Below are positions 49,190 through 57,923 of a DNA stretch of 60,875 nt, piece after piece (position 1 is the stretch's first letter; each line of letters begins with the position of its first letter). Made by a program: the position numbers and the translations under genes. The notes below the pieces were generated by a model. It worked only from the letters and a program-made list of their open reading frames with translations. It did not search any database and was not told where the DNA came from. The DNA is from Planctomycetota bacterium. Its GTDB lineage: Bacteria > Planctomycetota > Phycisphaerae > Sedimentisphaerales > Anaerobacaceae. Location: assembly GCA_014384025.1 (NCBI GenBank), contig JACNGQ010000372.1:1-60875 (forward strand). Direction: 5' to 3'.

Positions 49190-49480
49190 TGCAAAACAAA
49201 GCCAATTTTGGAAATGCTAAAATGAACATAACCTTAGACATGACAATGAATTACAAGCTTTTTATCCCGTTGGAGGGCCAAAAAAACAAAGCCAATTCAA
49301 ACCCAATTAAGCCAATTTCAAAGCCAATTAAAGCCAATTCAAAGCCAAAACAAACCCAATTCAAACCCAATTTGTCGCGACGTAACCCCGAGCAAAGCCG
49401 GATCAAACACCCCCAAATAGCTAAAAAGAAGAATTTCTTGCCCATCGCGCTTTTTCCGCTAACATCAAGCACCGCGCGAT
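49190..49480 (+). repeat. Low-complexity element with AAxCCAATT tracts
   Basis: Irregular repeats of CAAAGCCAATT and CAAACCCAATT give, if translated, an Asn/Lys/Pro-rich peptide with an MQNKANF start and a TQFKPNLSRR end. I recall near-identical peptides predicted many times in planctomycete assemblies, so it is probably a multicopy element rather than a gene (recall, not checked). Confidence 0.6.
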
Positions 49481-49544
49481 ATTATAATAGAGGTTTCAGC
49501 CAAATATCATGTTCCCAGAGAACACCAATTGAAAGGAGTTGGAA

Positions 49545-50900
49545 ATGAATAAGAACGACTTAACAAGACGACAATTCATAGCCGCAGCCTCAGCAGGCTC
49601 ACTCGCCGCCGTAACATCAGGAACCATTCCGGCCTATGCAAACTTAACCGGAAAAGCGAGTAAACTCGCAATCCTCGGCGGCAATCCCGTTAGAAAAAAC
49701 AAGTCGTGGCCCGACTGGCCATATTGGGACAAGAAGGTCGAAGATTCTGTTGTAAAAACTACAAAAAGCAGAATATGGTGCAGAATACAGTCCAAAACCG
49801 GTACTGTCCCAACTCTCGAAAAGAAATTTGCCCAATTGATAGGAGCGAAATTCTGCGTGGCCACCGGCTCCGGCACACAGGCCCTGCACACTTGCGTCGA
49901 AGCCCTCGGAATCGGCCCTGGAGATGAGGTCATCACCTCTCCCTATACAGACCCGGGAACTATAGCTTCCATTTTATCTGCAAGAGCACTGCCCGTTCTG
50001 GCTGATTTGGACACTGAATCTTATCAGCTCGATCCCGATGACGTTGAAAGAAAGATTACCGAAAACACCAGGGCGATTATGCCCGTTCACATGATGGGCC
50101 AGCCCTGTGATATGGGCAGAATTATGCAGATTGCCAAAAAGCACAATTTAAAAGTGATTGAAGATGCCGCACAGGCTCATCTGGCCGAGTACAAGGGGAA
50201 GAAATTAGGCACTATCGGCGACCTCGGTTGTTTCAGCTTCCAGTCGAGCAAGACAATTGCCTGCGGAGAAGGCGGCGCAATCACGGGTAACGATGAAGAG
50301 CTGATGGACAAATGCTATACCGTCCACAACCACGGCACATCGCGCCGGGGACTCACCGAAGTGGCCGGCCCGAAATACCGGATGAATGAATTCGAGGCCG
50401 CCGTGCTGCTCGGCCAGTGGGATGGCATCGAGGAACGATTCGAACGCCGCAATGAAAACGCCGCCCATTTGACATACAGACTAAAAGATGTTCCCGGCAT
50501 AGTTCCGCAAAAATTATACGAAGGAACCGCCAGCGGCTCTTTTTATCTCTATGCAATGACATATCGAAAAGAACACTTTAACAATGCCGACCGCAGCAAG
50601 TTTCTAAAGGCCGTTGCCGCAGAAGGTGTCAGTCTCAGCCCATATATAGCGAAGGGATTACATAGGGAGCCGTGGATAGAGAATATATTGAAAACAAAGG
50701 TTTATAAGAAGATGTATTCTGCAAAGAGGCTGCGGCAATACCGCGACCAGATTGATTGTCCTAACTGTGATAAGGTTTGTCGGGAGATGGTCATGATTTG
50801 GGCTTCAGGTCCCTTGCTCGGGAGCAGAAGTGATATGGACGATATTGCTGACGCTATAGAAAAAGTCTATGAGAACAGAGATAAACTTAATTCGATATAA
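49545..50900 (+). CDS. DegT/DnrJ/EryC1/StrS-family PLP protein with Tat signal
   Basis: 451 residues from the ATG at 49545, with AAAGGAG at good spacing; a TTG two codons upstream is less likely. The N-terminus is a twin-arginine signal (LTRRQFIAAASAGSL, cut near AYANL). The full PLP fold follows: ATGSGTQALH, cofactor Asp in EDAAQAHLAEYKG and Schiff-base Lys in SSKTIACGEGG. Tat exports folded, cofactor-loaded proteins, so the enzyme may work outside the cytoplasm, which is unusual for this sugar aminotransferase family. It is related to the signal-less copy at 37706-39067. A GH20-like gene starts 12 bp after its stop; amino-sugar chemistry is a fair guess. Confidence 0.92.
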   Translation: MNKNDLTRRQFIAAASAGSLAAVTSGTIPAYANLTGKASKLAILGGNPVRKNKSWPDWPYWDKKVEDSVVKTTKSRIWCRIQSKTGTVPTLEKKFAQLIGAKFCVATGSGTQALHTCVEALGIGPGDEVITSPYTDPGTIASILSARALPVLADLDTESYQLDPDDVERKITENTRAIMPVHMMGQPCDMGRIMQIAKKHNLKVIEDAAQAHLAEYKGKKLGTIGDLGCFSFQSSKTIACGEGGAITGNDEELMDKCYTVHNHGTSRRGLTEVAGPKYRMNEFEAAVLLGQWDGIEERFERRNENAAHLTYRLKDVPGIVPQKLYEGTASGSFYLYAMTYRKEHFNNADRSKFLKAVAAEGVSLSPYIAKGLHREPWIENILKTKVYKKMYSAKRLRQYRDQIDCPNCDKVCREMVMIWASGPLLGSRSDMDDIADAIEKVYENRDKLNSI

Positions 50901-50912
50901 CAGGAAGATATT

Positions 50913-51941
50913 ATGAAAATCAAATGTGTTTTTCTAATTGTTTGTCTTTTATCGACGGCCTGCCTGGCTAAAGAAAAGTTAGCAATTTCCGCACAAGGTA
51001 TCGAGCCGTGGCGAGGTGTCCATCTTGGTATAGGTAACAAAAAAGCTGTTGAACAGTTGACTTCTGTCGTCCCGAGGTTGGCCGGGCTCGGCGTTAATGT
51101 GATAGTGGGTGAGATTAATTATGGATATCAATATAAATCGCACCCGGAGCTTGCAAGAGACGACGCAAACAGCGCGATGCAGATAAAGAACCTGCTCGCC
51201 GCCTGCCGCAGACACCGAGTCAGATTGATTCCGCAATTTCAATGTCTGGGTCACCAGTCGTGGTCGAAGAACACGGCGCCGCTGCTTATAAATTATCCCC
51301 AGTTTGATGAGACGCCGGGCAAGTATCCGGACAATGAAGGCATTTACTGCAGAAGCTGGTGTCCACTACATCCGGAAGTTAACAAGATTATATTTGCGCT
51401 TATGGACGAGCTGATAGAAGTCTTCGAGGCGGACGCTTTGCACGTTGGCCTGGATGAGGTATTTCTTATAGGGGAAGATGCCTGCACAAGATGTAAGGGT
51501 AAGGACAAGGCTATACTTTTGGCCAAAGCAATTAACGATTACTACAAACACATTGCAGGCAAACACAAAATCGAAATGCTGATGTGGGGCGACAGATTGA
51601 TCGACGCGAAAAAAATCAGCTATGGCAAGTGGGAAGCCAGTGACAACAATACGGCTAAAGCTGTCGATCTGATTAGCAAAAATATAATAATCTGTGACTG
51701 GCATTACGAGCTGCGAAAAGAATATGAATCAGTACCAATGTTTATTGAGAAAGGTTTTCACGTCTGGCCGGCAAGCTGGAAGAAAATCGACGCCGTCATG
51801 GCCTTTGTGGATTATTCCAAGAGACACGGCAACGCTCGTATGTTAGGGCATCTAAATACGACCTGGGGTGCGGTCAAAATAAATGAACTGCCTACTTTCA
51901 AGCCGCTGAGGTACGCGGTAGATAGTTTTAGCGGCAAATAA
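50913..51941 (+). CDS. Secreted GH20-like (beta-hexosaminidase-type) TIM-barrel protein
   Basis: 342 residues, signal peptide cut near CLAKE. TIM-barrel strands include GVNVIVGEINYGY and HRVRLIPQFQCLGHQSW, then the GH20-type motif HVGLDEVF (~175-182), whose Asp-Glu pair is catalytic in true hexosaminidases. WGDRLIDAKK and ICDWHYE lie on later strands. The GH20 N-domain is absent, so it is a catalytic-domain-only protein. It probably removes terminal N-acetylhexosamine or a related sugar. Co-transcribed with the Tat-DegT gene (12-bp gap). Cys residues in EDACTRCKGKD might bind metal. It ends 35 bp from the convergent propeller gene. Confidence 0.8.
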   Translation: MKIKCVFLIVCLLSTACLAKEKLAISAQGIEPWRGVHLGIGNKKAVEQLTSVVPRLAGLGVNVIVGEINYGYQYKSHPELARDDANSAMQIKNLLAACRRHRVRLIPQFQCLGHQSWSKNTAPLLINYPQFDETPGKYPDNEGIYCRSWCPLHPEVNKIIFALMDELIEVFEADALHVGLDEVFLIGEDACTRCKGKDKAILLAKAINDYYKHIAGKHKIEMLMWGDRLIDAKKISYGKWEASDNNTAKAVDLISKNIIICDWHYELRKEYESVPMFIEKGFHVWPASWKKIDAVMAFVDYSKRHGNARMLGHLNTTWGAVKINELPTFKPLRYAVDSFSGK

Positions 51942-51976
51942 TGACAAATTCTGAAAGAGCCGAGCCAATCGAGCGA

Positions 51977-53290
51977 CTATCGGACAGCAACACACTTCAT
52001 CTGCTCCTGGTCCCGGATGAGCAGTTTGCCGTCGGACAGTGCAAGCGGCCCCCAGCATTCTCTTGTATCGAGCAGGTCCACACTTGCCAGCTTCTTGAAG
52101 CCCTGGGAATTCGGCTCAATCAAATAAAGGATGCCATCTACGCCATCAACGCTCAGGATAAGGTCGTCAACAAGAATGAAGCCGCCCTTATCGAAGACAG
52201 GTGCACGTCCGGTCTTCCATTTAAGCTTTCCGTCAATACTCATACATGACATACCATCATTGCGCGTATTAGTCGTGCAATGGCCATAAAAGTGTCCCTT
52301 ATAGATTACAGGAGGATGGACATGACTGCCGAAGTCCTGAGTGGTATAGAGTTCATCAACTACGTATCTGCTATCGTCTTTTTTGACCTTGATCATTGCC
52401 GAGCCGGCCATATAGCCGCCGCTAATGAAAAGACGCCCATCGCCGACAGCGGTAACGTTAGTAATTGGAATGCGACACTGCCAGCCCTTATATGTCCAGA
52501 GAGTCCCGCCGTCTTCAATGCTCATTCCGAGGATCACACCGTCAACGCCATCATCGGTTTCACCTTCCCAGCCACCGGCCGGTGCTGAACGGCCACCACG
52601 TTCTCTCCGGTCTGTAGCTCTTATCATCACAATCTGGTCCTGACCATCGATGTTCACAACTACAGGTGTAACGTAACTTACCAGGCCCGGCAGAGCCTCG
52701 GATACCCACCTGATACGGCCGTTGGTTTTGTCGTAAGCTACGATGCCTGCCCGGTCAGTTTGGGAAGCAAGTATCAGTAGATCCTTGTAGATAAGCGGAT
52801 TCTGGCAGATACCCCATCCCGGAACTGTACGGCCCCCGAAGTCTTTCCAAACATTTTTATTCCAGACGGGCTTACGGGTGCGTCCGTCGAAACAATAGAC
52901 GTCTCCGAAGCTGCCGCAGGTGTATATGTAGTTGCCATCAATAGCCGGTGTCGAGCGTGAGCCCTGATGGCTGAGCCGACCCTTGGCATCGTAAGCAAAC
53001 GACCAAAGTTCTTTTCCGCTATTTAAATCGATGCATCGGAACAAATCCTGCTTTCCGTAGATGCGGTCGAGAAGATAGACCTTGCCTTCACTGACAGCCG
53101 CCCCGCCGTAACCGGGTCCCAGGTCCAATATCCAGAGAACCTTCGGCCCATCAGACGGCCATAACCGCAATAGGCCCTTCTCGTCAGAGGTGGCGTTTTT
53201 ATTCGGGCCAAGGTACTGAAGCCAATCGGCATTGACGATGGAAACTCCCAGTATTGTTATCAGCATAATTAAAAAAGGATACCTTTTCAT
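51977..53290 (-). CDS. Secreted PQQ-type beta-propeller protein
   Basis: 437 residues from the ATG at 53290, with AGGAG upstream; an earlier start at 53335 adds 15 residues with no signal. Signal peptide ends NADWLQYLG. Propeller blade motifs (GKELWSFAYDA, GRIRWVSE, GTLWTYKGW, GKLKWKTGR) are spaced along the whole length. It is the intact paralogue of the disrupted gene at 19296-20687 and shares DEKGLLRLWP- and KLLIRDQ-type ends with it. Expected in the periplasm; the ligand is unknown. It lies between the inverted repeat copies, facing the GH20-like gene. Confidence 0.87.
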   Translation of the reverse strand: MKRYPFLIMLITILGVSIVNADWLQYLGPNKNATSDEKGLLRLWPSDGPKVLWILDLGPGYGGAAVSEGKVYLLDRIYGKQDLFRCIDLNSGKELWSFAYDAKGRLSHQGSRSTPAIDGNYIYTCGSFGDVYCFDGRTRKPVWNKNVWKDFGGRTVPGWGICQNPLIYKDLLILASQTDRAGIVAYDKTNGRIRWVSEALPGLVSYVTPVVVNIDGQDQIVMIRATDRRERGGRSAPAGGWEGETDDGVDGVILGMSIEDGGTLWTYKGWQCRIPITNVTAVGDGRLFISGGYMAGSAMIKVKKDDSRYVVDELYTTQDFGSHVHPPVIYKGHFYGHCTTNTRNDGMSCMSIDGKLKWKTGRAPVFDKGGFILVDDLILSVDGVDGILYLIEPNSQGFKKLASVDLLDTRECWGPLALSDGKLLIRDQEQMKCVAVR

Positions 53291-53408
53291 ACTCTTTTCT
53301 CCTAATATTTCAAAAGTTTGCTGTCTATAGTCCAATTATGATATAAAAAACCGTGTTAAATTGCAACTGCCATAAACACATTATTTAAGACATTCGGCAT
53401 CAGACATC

Positions 53409-53580
53409 TCCTATGAGGGGAAAAAGTCGTCCCTCTATAATTAGAGCAATGTGCACTTTTGAACCGAAAAAAGTCACGAATTTCGATGCTGGATTCTTGT
53501 AACTCGATGTGGGAAAAGGAGATAAAAAATTATGAAGATTTATATTTTTGTTTTTAAGAGTGAGCGTTTTTGAACGAAAA
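53409..53580 (-). repeat. Right copy of the ~170-bp dispersed repeat, inverted
   Basis: Its reverse complement aligns with 48846-49021 from TTTTCG at one end to CCCTCAT at the other. With the left copy it brackets 4.4 kb holding the Tat-DegT, GH20-like and propeller genes. Confidence 0.85.
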
Positions 53581-53598
53581 TTATTCGAATTTTCGTTC
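53572..53598. repeat. 11-bp-arm inverted repeat
   Basis: GAACGAAAATT, loop ATTCG, AATTTTCGTTC. It overlaps the outer end of the right ~170-bp repeat copy. The left copy lacks it, so it may belong to neighbouring sequence. Confidence 0.7.
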
Positions 53599-53861
53599 GT
53601 ATTTAGTATCTCGTGAAGAGTATCTCGTATAAAGTCAAAATGTAAATAGCAAAATTACAAATCAAAATTCAAAAAGCAACTGTACGACGCAAGAATGTGG
53701 TTGATTTTGTTGATTTTTGATGAATTGGATTGGTTTTTAGTGTTTTTTGTCGAAAATTGGGCGATTTTGGTGAGAATTCAATGAAATTCTGTCATTCGGA
53801 CACGAGCAAATCTTAATGGAGTAATCTGGCATCGATTGTAAATCCGGATTATAATTGTGTA

Positions 53862-54152
53862 ATGCCAAGGAAAAAGACTTATTACATCTATATCATGACG
53901 AACCAATCACGTAATTTTTACATTGGCGTAACTAATAATATACGAAGAAGAGTTAATGAACATAAAGTCGGACCTACAGAAGGATTCACGAAACGTTATA
54001 ACCTTAAAAAGCATATTTATGTAGAGACCTTCAGCGATGTTGATTCTGCGATAGCACGAGAAAAGCAGATGAAAAACCGGACACGAAAAAAGAAGATTAT
54101 TTTAATTAACAAGGAAAACCCTGATTGGCATGATCTTAGTGACGGATTGTAA
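53862..54152 (+). CDS. GIY-YIG nuclease-domain protein
   Basis: 96 residues, the usual size of stand-alone GIY-YIG (YhbQ/UPF0213-like) proteins. YYIYIMTNQSRNFYIGVTNN gives the variant YIY...YIG signature; Arg residues (NNIRRRVNEHK) and the Glu of AIAREKQMKN match the catalytic-domain pattern. A single-strand-break or repair nuclease role is typical of the family; the actual role is unknown. The -10-like TATAAT is 7 bases before the ATG, so the mRNA may be leaderless. It sits among dispersed repeats. REP-like hairpins follow directly after it. Confidence 0.88.
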   Translation: MPRKKTYYIYIMTNQSRNFYIGVTNNIRRRVNEHKVGPTEGFTKRYNLKKHIYVETFSDVDSAIAREKQMKNRTRKKKIILINKENPDWHDLSDGL

Positions 54153-54722
54153 GGTTTAGTATATACGTAGGCCAGACCCCTCGACTGCGCTCGGGGTGAC
54201 AAAGAATGAAGATTGCCGCCCCCGACAGAAAGTCAAGTTAGCTCACATCGAGGGTAAACTCAACGGCCTCCTCGCAATGACAACTGTTTTAAACAGAATC
54301 ATTCCTAATGTCAGGTTAAACAGCTACTTATTCTGCTATACATGCTTTGGGCTATCTGCCCTGCACAAGTTAAATTTTCAAATTGTCGCAAATGGGAGCT
54401 ACAATCTTAGCAAATAATCTTACAACTATTGTTACAGCTGTTGTACATAGTCATCCGCCCCTCAACATTCTTGGCCGTTCTTTTTTTGCATCAGATTCTC
54501 GTTTTTTATGGAATCACTATTACCACTTCAGGAAAATCAGAAGTTGTTTACGAGTTGTCATACATAAGCGTCTGTTTCGAGCTTCATAAAGATTCATGAC
54601 AGAGAAGCTTAGCTCACAATCCCTAAGCTTGAGCTGTGTTATTCTTGACTTCTCAGAAGATCAGATTTAAAATAAACACTTTGGGGAAAAGATTTTGCTT
54701 TGGACAAGTACGAAAGACTAAT
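54153..54722. other. Intergenic region with REP-like hairpins
   Basis: GACCCCTCGACTGCGCTCGG and what follows at 54175-54200 forms a CCCC(T)CGA/(C)TCGGGG hairpin, a dispersed repeat common in bacterial genomes. CGGCCTCCTCGCAATGACA at 54264-54282 is another common repeat sequence. A small palindrome, CTGTTTTAAACAG, lies at 54284-54296. From 54300 to 54722 I see no gene or clear promoter. Confidence 0.5.
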
Positions 54723-57700
54723 ATGAACAGAACAATTTTTATAGCGATCGTTTGGCTGCTACTTGTTGTCGATGTACAGGCTTCTGACTGGCCAACGTAT
54801 CGAGCAGATTCCGCACGAAGCAGTTACACGTCAGAACAACTGCCCAAAGGGCTTATGCTGTGGTGGAGCTACCAATCGCCGCACGCGCCGACACCTGCAT
54901 GGCCGACACGCAATCGCCAGCAGTTCGATCGTGCCTATCAGCCGGTGATTGCCGGCGGTGTGCTCTATTATGGCAGTTCGGCCGATTGCAAGGTGTACGC
55001 TTTGGACGCAGTCACGGGCAAGACACGTTGGACATTCTTCACCGATAGCCCGGTGCGTTTCGCACCGGTTGTTTGGCAAGATCGTCTATTCGTGGCAAGC
55101 GACGACGGCCACCTGTACTGCCTTGTCGCAACAGACGGTCAGCTTCATTGGAAGTTGCGCGGTGGGCCGAAAATCGACATGCTCTTGGGTAACGACCGGA
55201 TGATTTCACGCTGGCCAGCGCGTGGGGGGCCGGTAGTAGTCGACAACATACTCTACTTCGGTGCCGGCATTTGGCCGACCGAGGGGATTTTCATCTACGC
55301 GATCGACCCGGCCAGCGGCAAGGTGCTCTGGTGCAACGACTCGTCGGGAGGGATCGAGATGGATCAACCTCATCCGACCGCCCGGGCCAAAAGCGGCATC
55401 GCCGCCCAGGGATATCTGGCCGCGTGTGGCAACTCACTGTTTATTCCAACCGGTCGAGCTGTGCCAGCAGTATTCGATCGAACCGACGGCAAGCTTAACT
55501 ATTTCCGTCTCCAGCAAAACCAATATGTTGGGGGTTCGGATGTGGTGGCTGTTGATGATCATTTCTTCAATGGTGGTGAGATATTCGTCGCAAGTAACGG
55601 TGTTAGACAGGACCACATCGGCGTTCAGATCGCCATGCATCCTGATTTTGTTATTTCATCGAGAGAGAATAAAATCATCGCCTTCGACCGACGAAAGCTG
55701 CTGGTTGACAAAGAGGTAACCGACCGCAAGGGTAATAAGCAGATCGTCAAAGCTCTTGCCCCATCGGTGTGGAGCATTGATCTTCCACCTGGCGCCTTGG
55801 CGCCGCCGGCCACTCACAAGGGAGCCAAACCACCTAGGGGCGACCTTATGGGGGGAACGGCCTGGAGCCGCCCGCTTTTATTTGACGCGTCAAGTGCAAT
55901 GATCGTAGCTGGTGACAATGTCATTTCCGCCGGGGAGAGCAAGGTATTGCTTCTTGACATCCGCTCGCGCGAAGTGGTGTGGGATGCCGAGGTGGACGGA
56001 ACTGTCTACGGTTTGGCAGTGGCTGACGGCCGGCTTTATGTGAGTACGAATCTGGGGATGATCTATTGCTTTGGAGGCGGGGCTGGGAGTCCAGGAGTCC
56101 GGGAAGCCAAAAGTACGAAGCCGCCAACGGTTGAGAATCCGGTTTACGTAACAGCGGTCGAAGAGATTATTCAACGAACCGGTGTCACCGAAGGATACTG
56201 CCTTGATCTGGGCTGCGGAGATGGCCTATTAGCGCTCGAATTGGCCCGTCGTACGAAGCTTCAAATCTATTGTGTTGAGAAGGACCCGGCCAAGGTCCAA
56301 GCCGCCAGGCAGTTGTTCGACTCGGCAGCACTCTATGGCGTGCGAGTGACAGTCCATCAGGCCGATCCAACTAAGGTTCCATATCCGAATTACTTCGCCG
56401 ACTTGGTCGTGTCAGGCCGGTCGGTCACTGAAGGGCCAAGAGTAGTTTCCACCGAAGAAGTGCAGCGTATGCAGTGCCCATCTGGCGGAATTGCATGCTT
56501 TGGCTGCCCGGGTTCCATGCAGCAATTTACTCGCCCTCCAATGGATGGTGTCGGAAATTGGACACATCAGAACACCGACGCCGCTAACACGCTCTGCTCC
56601 AATGATACTTTGGTTCATGGCCCACTGAAGATGCTCTGGTTCCGCGACACTGATTTTGTAATGCCCAACCGCCATAATCGCGGGCCGGCACCGCTTGTTG
56701 ACAAGGGACGTATGTTTGTCGAGGGCCTAAACGCACTTCGGGCAACGAATATCTACAATGGACGAACGCTGTGGGAGTTACCGCTCGAAGGTATCCTCTT
56801 GCCGTATCACAGGGGTGAATCCAGCATAGGGGTTGCCTGGACCGGTAGTAACTTCTGCATAGGCGACAATCGAGTCTATGTGCACTCCAGAGACAAATGT
56901 CTCTGTCTCGACGTGAAGACCGGGCGGAAAACTGCCGAACTGAAGCCACCTCCACTCCCCAACGGAAAGCCAGGAAAGTGGGGATATATCGCCTGTAAGG
57001 AAGGGACGCTGTTCGGCACGTTAGTTAATGAGAAATACATAGTCAAGGGGTGGGCTTCCAAGTGGGATACCAGCGATCAGTTCACCGAGTCAGAGCTGTT
57101 TTTCGCGATGGAAGCCCGAACAGGGAAACTCAAGTGGACTTTTGAGCCGGAACATTCCATTCGCCACAATACCATTGCAATCGGCGGGGGATGCGTGTAT
57201 CTAATCGACCGGCCGCATGCGCCGGCAGATGAGTCGTTCGATACAGCCGGAGGTAAGAATGAAGCAAAACGGCAAGCTGCTGCGAGCGGAGAAAGCGAAG
57301 AAGAGGAATACCTCCGATTAAGAGAACACCCTACCGGCCGTTTACTTGCTTTAGACTTGGAAACCGGCGAGGTCTTGTGGAATAACAGCGATGACATATT
57401 CGGAACGATGTTGGCTTTCAGCACAAAGCACAACGTGCTACTGATGAGCTACCAGCCTGTCCATCAAGCATCACGGCTATCCGAGAGGGGTGATCGAATG
57501 GCTGGCATACGTTCGAGCGATGGGACACGATTGTGGGATGTCAGGGCCGAGTATGAATCCCGGCCAATCCTTAACGACCGGACCATCTATGCCCAACCCG
57601 GAGCGTGGGACCTATTGAGCGGTGAAAAATTGCCATTTACCTTTACAAGATCATACGGTTGTGGCATCCCGGTCGGCTCGAATAGGATGTTGGTGTTCCG

Positions 57701-57887
57701 TTCCGCCACGCTTGGCTATTTTGATTTAACTGGGACCTACCGCACAGAAAACTACGGCGGCATCCGACCGGGCTGCTGGATCAACACCATTCCGGCCGGG
57801 GGGCTGATATTGATGGCCGACGCCGCCAGTTGGTGCACCTGCAGCTATCTGAACCAGGCGACGTGCGCATTGCAGCCGGTCGAATGA
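54723..57887 (+). CDS. Secreted fusion: PQQ-type propeller, SAM methyltransferase domain, second propeller
   Basis: 1054 residues from the ATG at 54723; the frame is open 29 codons further up without a signal sequence. Signal peptide ends VQASDW. Propeller A (~20-455) opens SDWPTYRADSARSS. A class I methyltransferase domain (~470-590) with motif I LDLGCGDG (~495), an acidic CVEKDP after beta-2 and VRVTVHQADPTKVPYP looks SAM-competent. Propeller B (~600-1054) opens GNWTHQNTDAANT. The protein at 30621-33677 has the same modules in the order methyltransferase, B, A. The signal peptide puts a SAM-type domain outside the cytoplasm, where SAM is not expected, so a non-SAM ligand is possible. First gene of a three-gene unit. 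Confidence 0.88.
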   Translation: MNRTIFIAIVWLLLVVDVQASDWPTYRADSARSSYTSEQLPKGLMLWWSYQSPHAPTPAWPTRNRQQFDRAYQPVIAGGVLYYGSSADCKVYALDAVTGKTRWTFFTDSPVRFAPVVWQDRLFVASDDGHLYCLVATDGQLHWKLRGGPKIDMLLGNDRMISRWPARGGPVVVDNILYFGAGIWPTEGIFIYAIDPASGKVLWCNDSSGGIEMDQPHPTARAKSGIAAQGYLAACGNSLFIPTGRAVPAVFDRTDGKLNYFRLQQNQYVGGSDVVAVDDHFFNGGEIFVASNGVRQDHIGVQIAMHPDFVISSRENKIIAFDRRKLLVDKEVTDRKGNKQIVKALAPSVWSIDLPPGALAPPATHKGAKPPRGDLMGGTAWSRPLLFDASSAMIVAGDNVISAGESKVLLLDIRSREVVWDAEVDGTVYGLAVADGRLYVSTNLGMIYCFGGGAGSPGVREAKSTKPPTVENPVYVTAVEEIIQRTGVTEGYCLDLGCGDGLLALELARRTKLQIYCVEKDPAKVQAARQLFDSAALYGVRVTVHQADPTKVPYPNYFADLVVSGRSVTEGPRVVSTEEVQRMQCPSGGIACFGCPGSMQQFTRPPMDGVGNWTHQNTDAANTLCSNDTLVHGPLKMLWFRDTDFVMPNRHNRGPAPLVDKGRMFVEGLNALRATNIYNGRTLWELPLEGILLPYHRGESSIGVAWTGSNFCIGDNRVYVHSRDKCLCLDVKTGRKTAELKPPPLPNGKPGKWGYIACKEGTLFGTLVNEKYIVKGWASKWDTSDQFTESELFFAMEARTGKLKWTFEPEHSIRHNTIAIGGGCVYLIDRPHAPADESFDTAGGKNEAKRQAAASGESEEEEYLRLREHPTGRLLALDLETGEVLWNNSDDIFGTMLAFSTKHNVLLMSYQPVHQASRLSERGDRMAGIRSSDGTRLWDVRAEYESRPILNDRTIYAQPGAWDLLSGEKLPFTFTRSYGCGIPVGSNRMLVFRSATLGYFDLTGTYRTENYGGIRPGCWINTIPAGGLILMADAASWCTCSYLNQATCALQPVE

Positions 57888-57923
57888 AGGCTTGATTGGG
57901 ATTCCAAATTTAAGGACATCATC

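Larger units (their letters stand above)
48658..49544. other. Repeat-rich non-coding stretch upstream of the Tat-DegT gene
   Basis: 887 bp holding the left copy of a ~170-bp inverted repeat (48846-49021), a GATTTAGATATTAGG-type AT-rich stretch (49040-49080) and a CAAAGCCAATTCAAACCCAATT-like low-complexity block (49190-49400). AAGGAG at 49534-49539 is the ribosome-binding site for 49545. A 153-codon frame over this region is made of the repeat and is not counted as a gene. Confidence 0.6.
53291..53861. other. Repeat-rich non-coding stretch between the propeller and GIY-YIG genes
   Basis: It holds the right copy of the ~170-bp repeat (53409-53580) and an 11-bp-arm hairpin (53572-53598). Direct copies of GTATCTCGT follow at 53606-53628, then T/G-rich sequence to 53800. 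TATAAT at 53850-53855 lies only 7 bases before the GIY-YIG start. Confidence 0.55.

Noticed and set aside
49087-49548. 153-codon open frame upstream of the Tat-DegT gene
   Set aside because: It consists of low-complexity repeat sequence, overlaps the ribosome-binding site and start of the next gene and has no convincing ribosome-binding site. It is treated as a repeat element.
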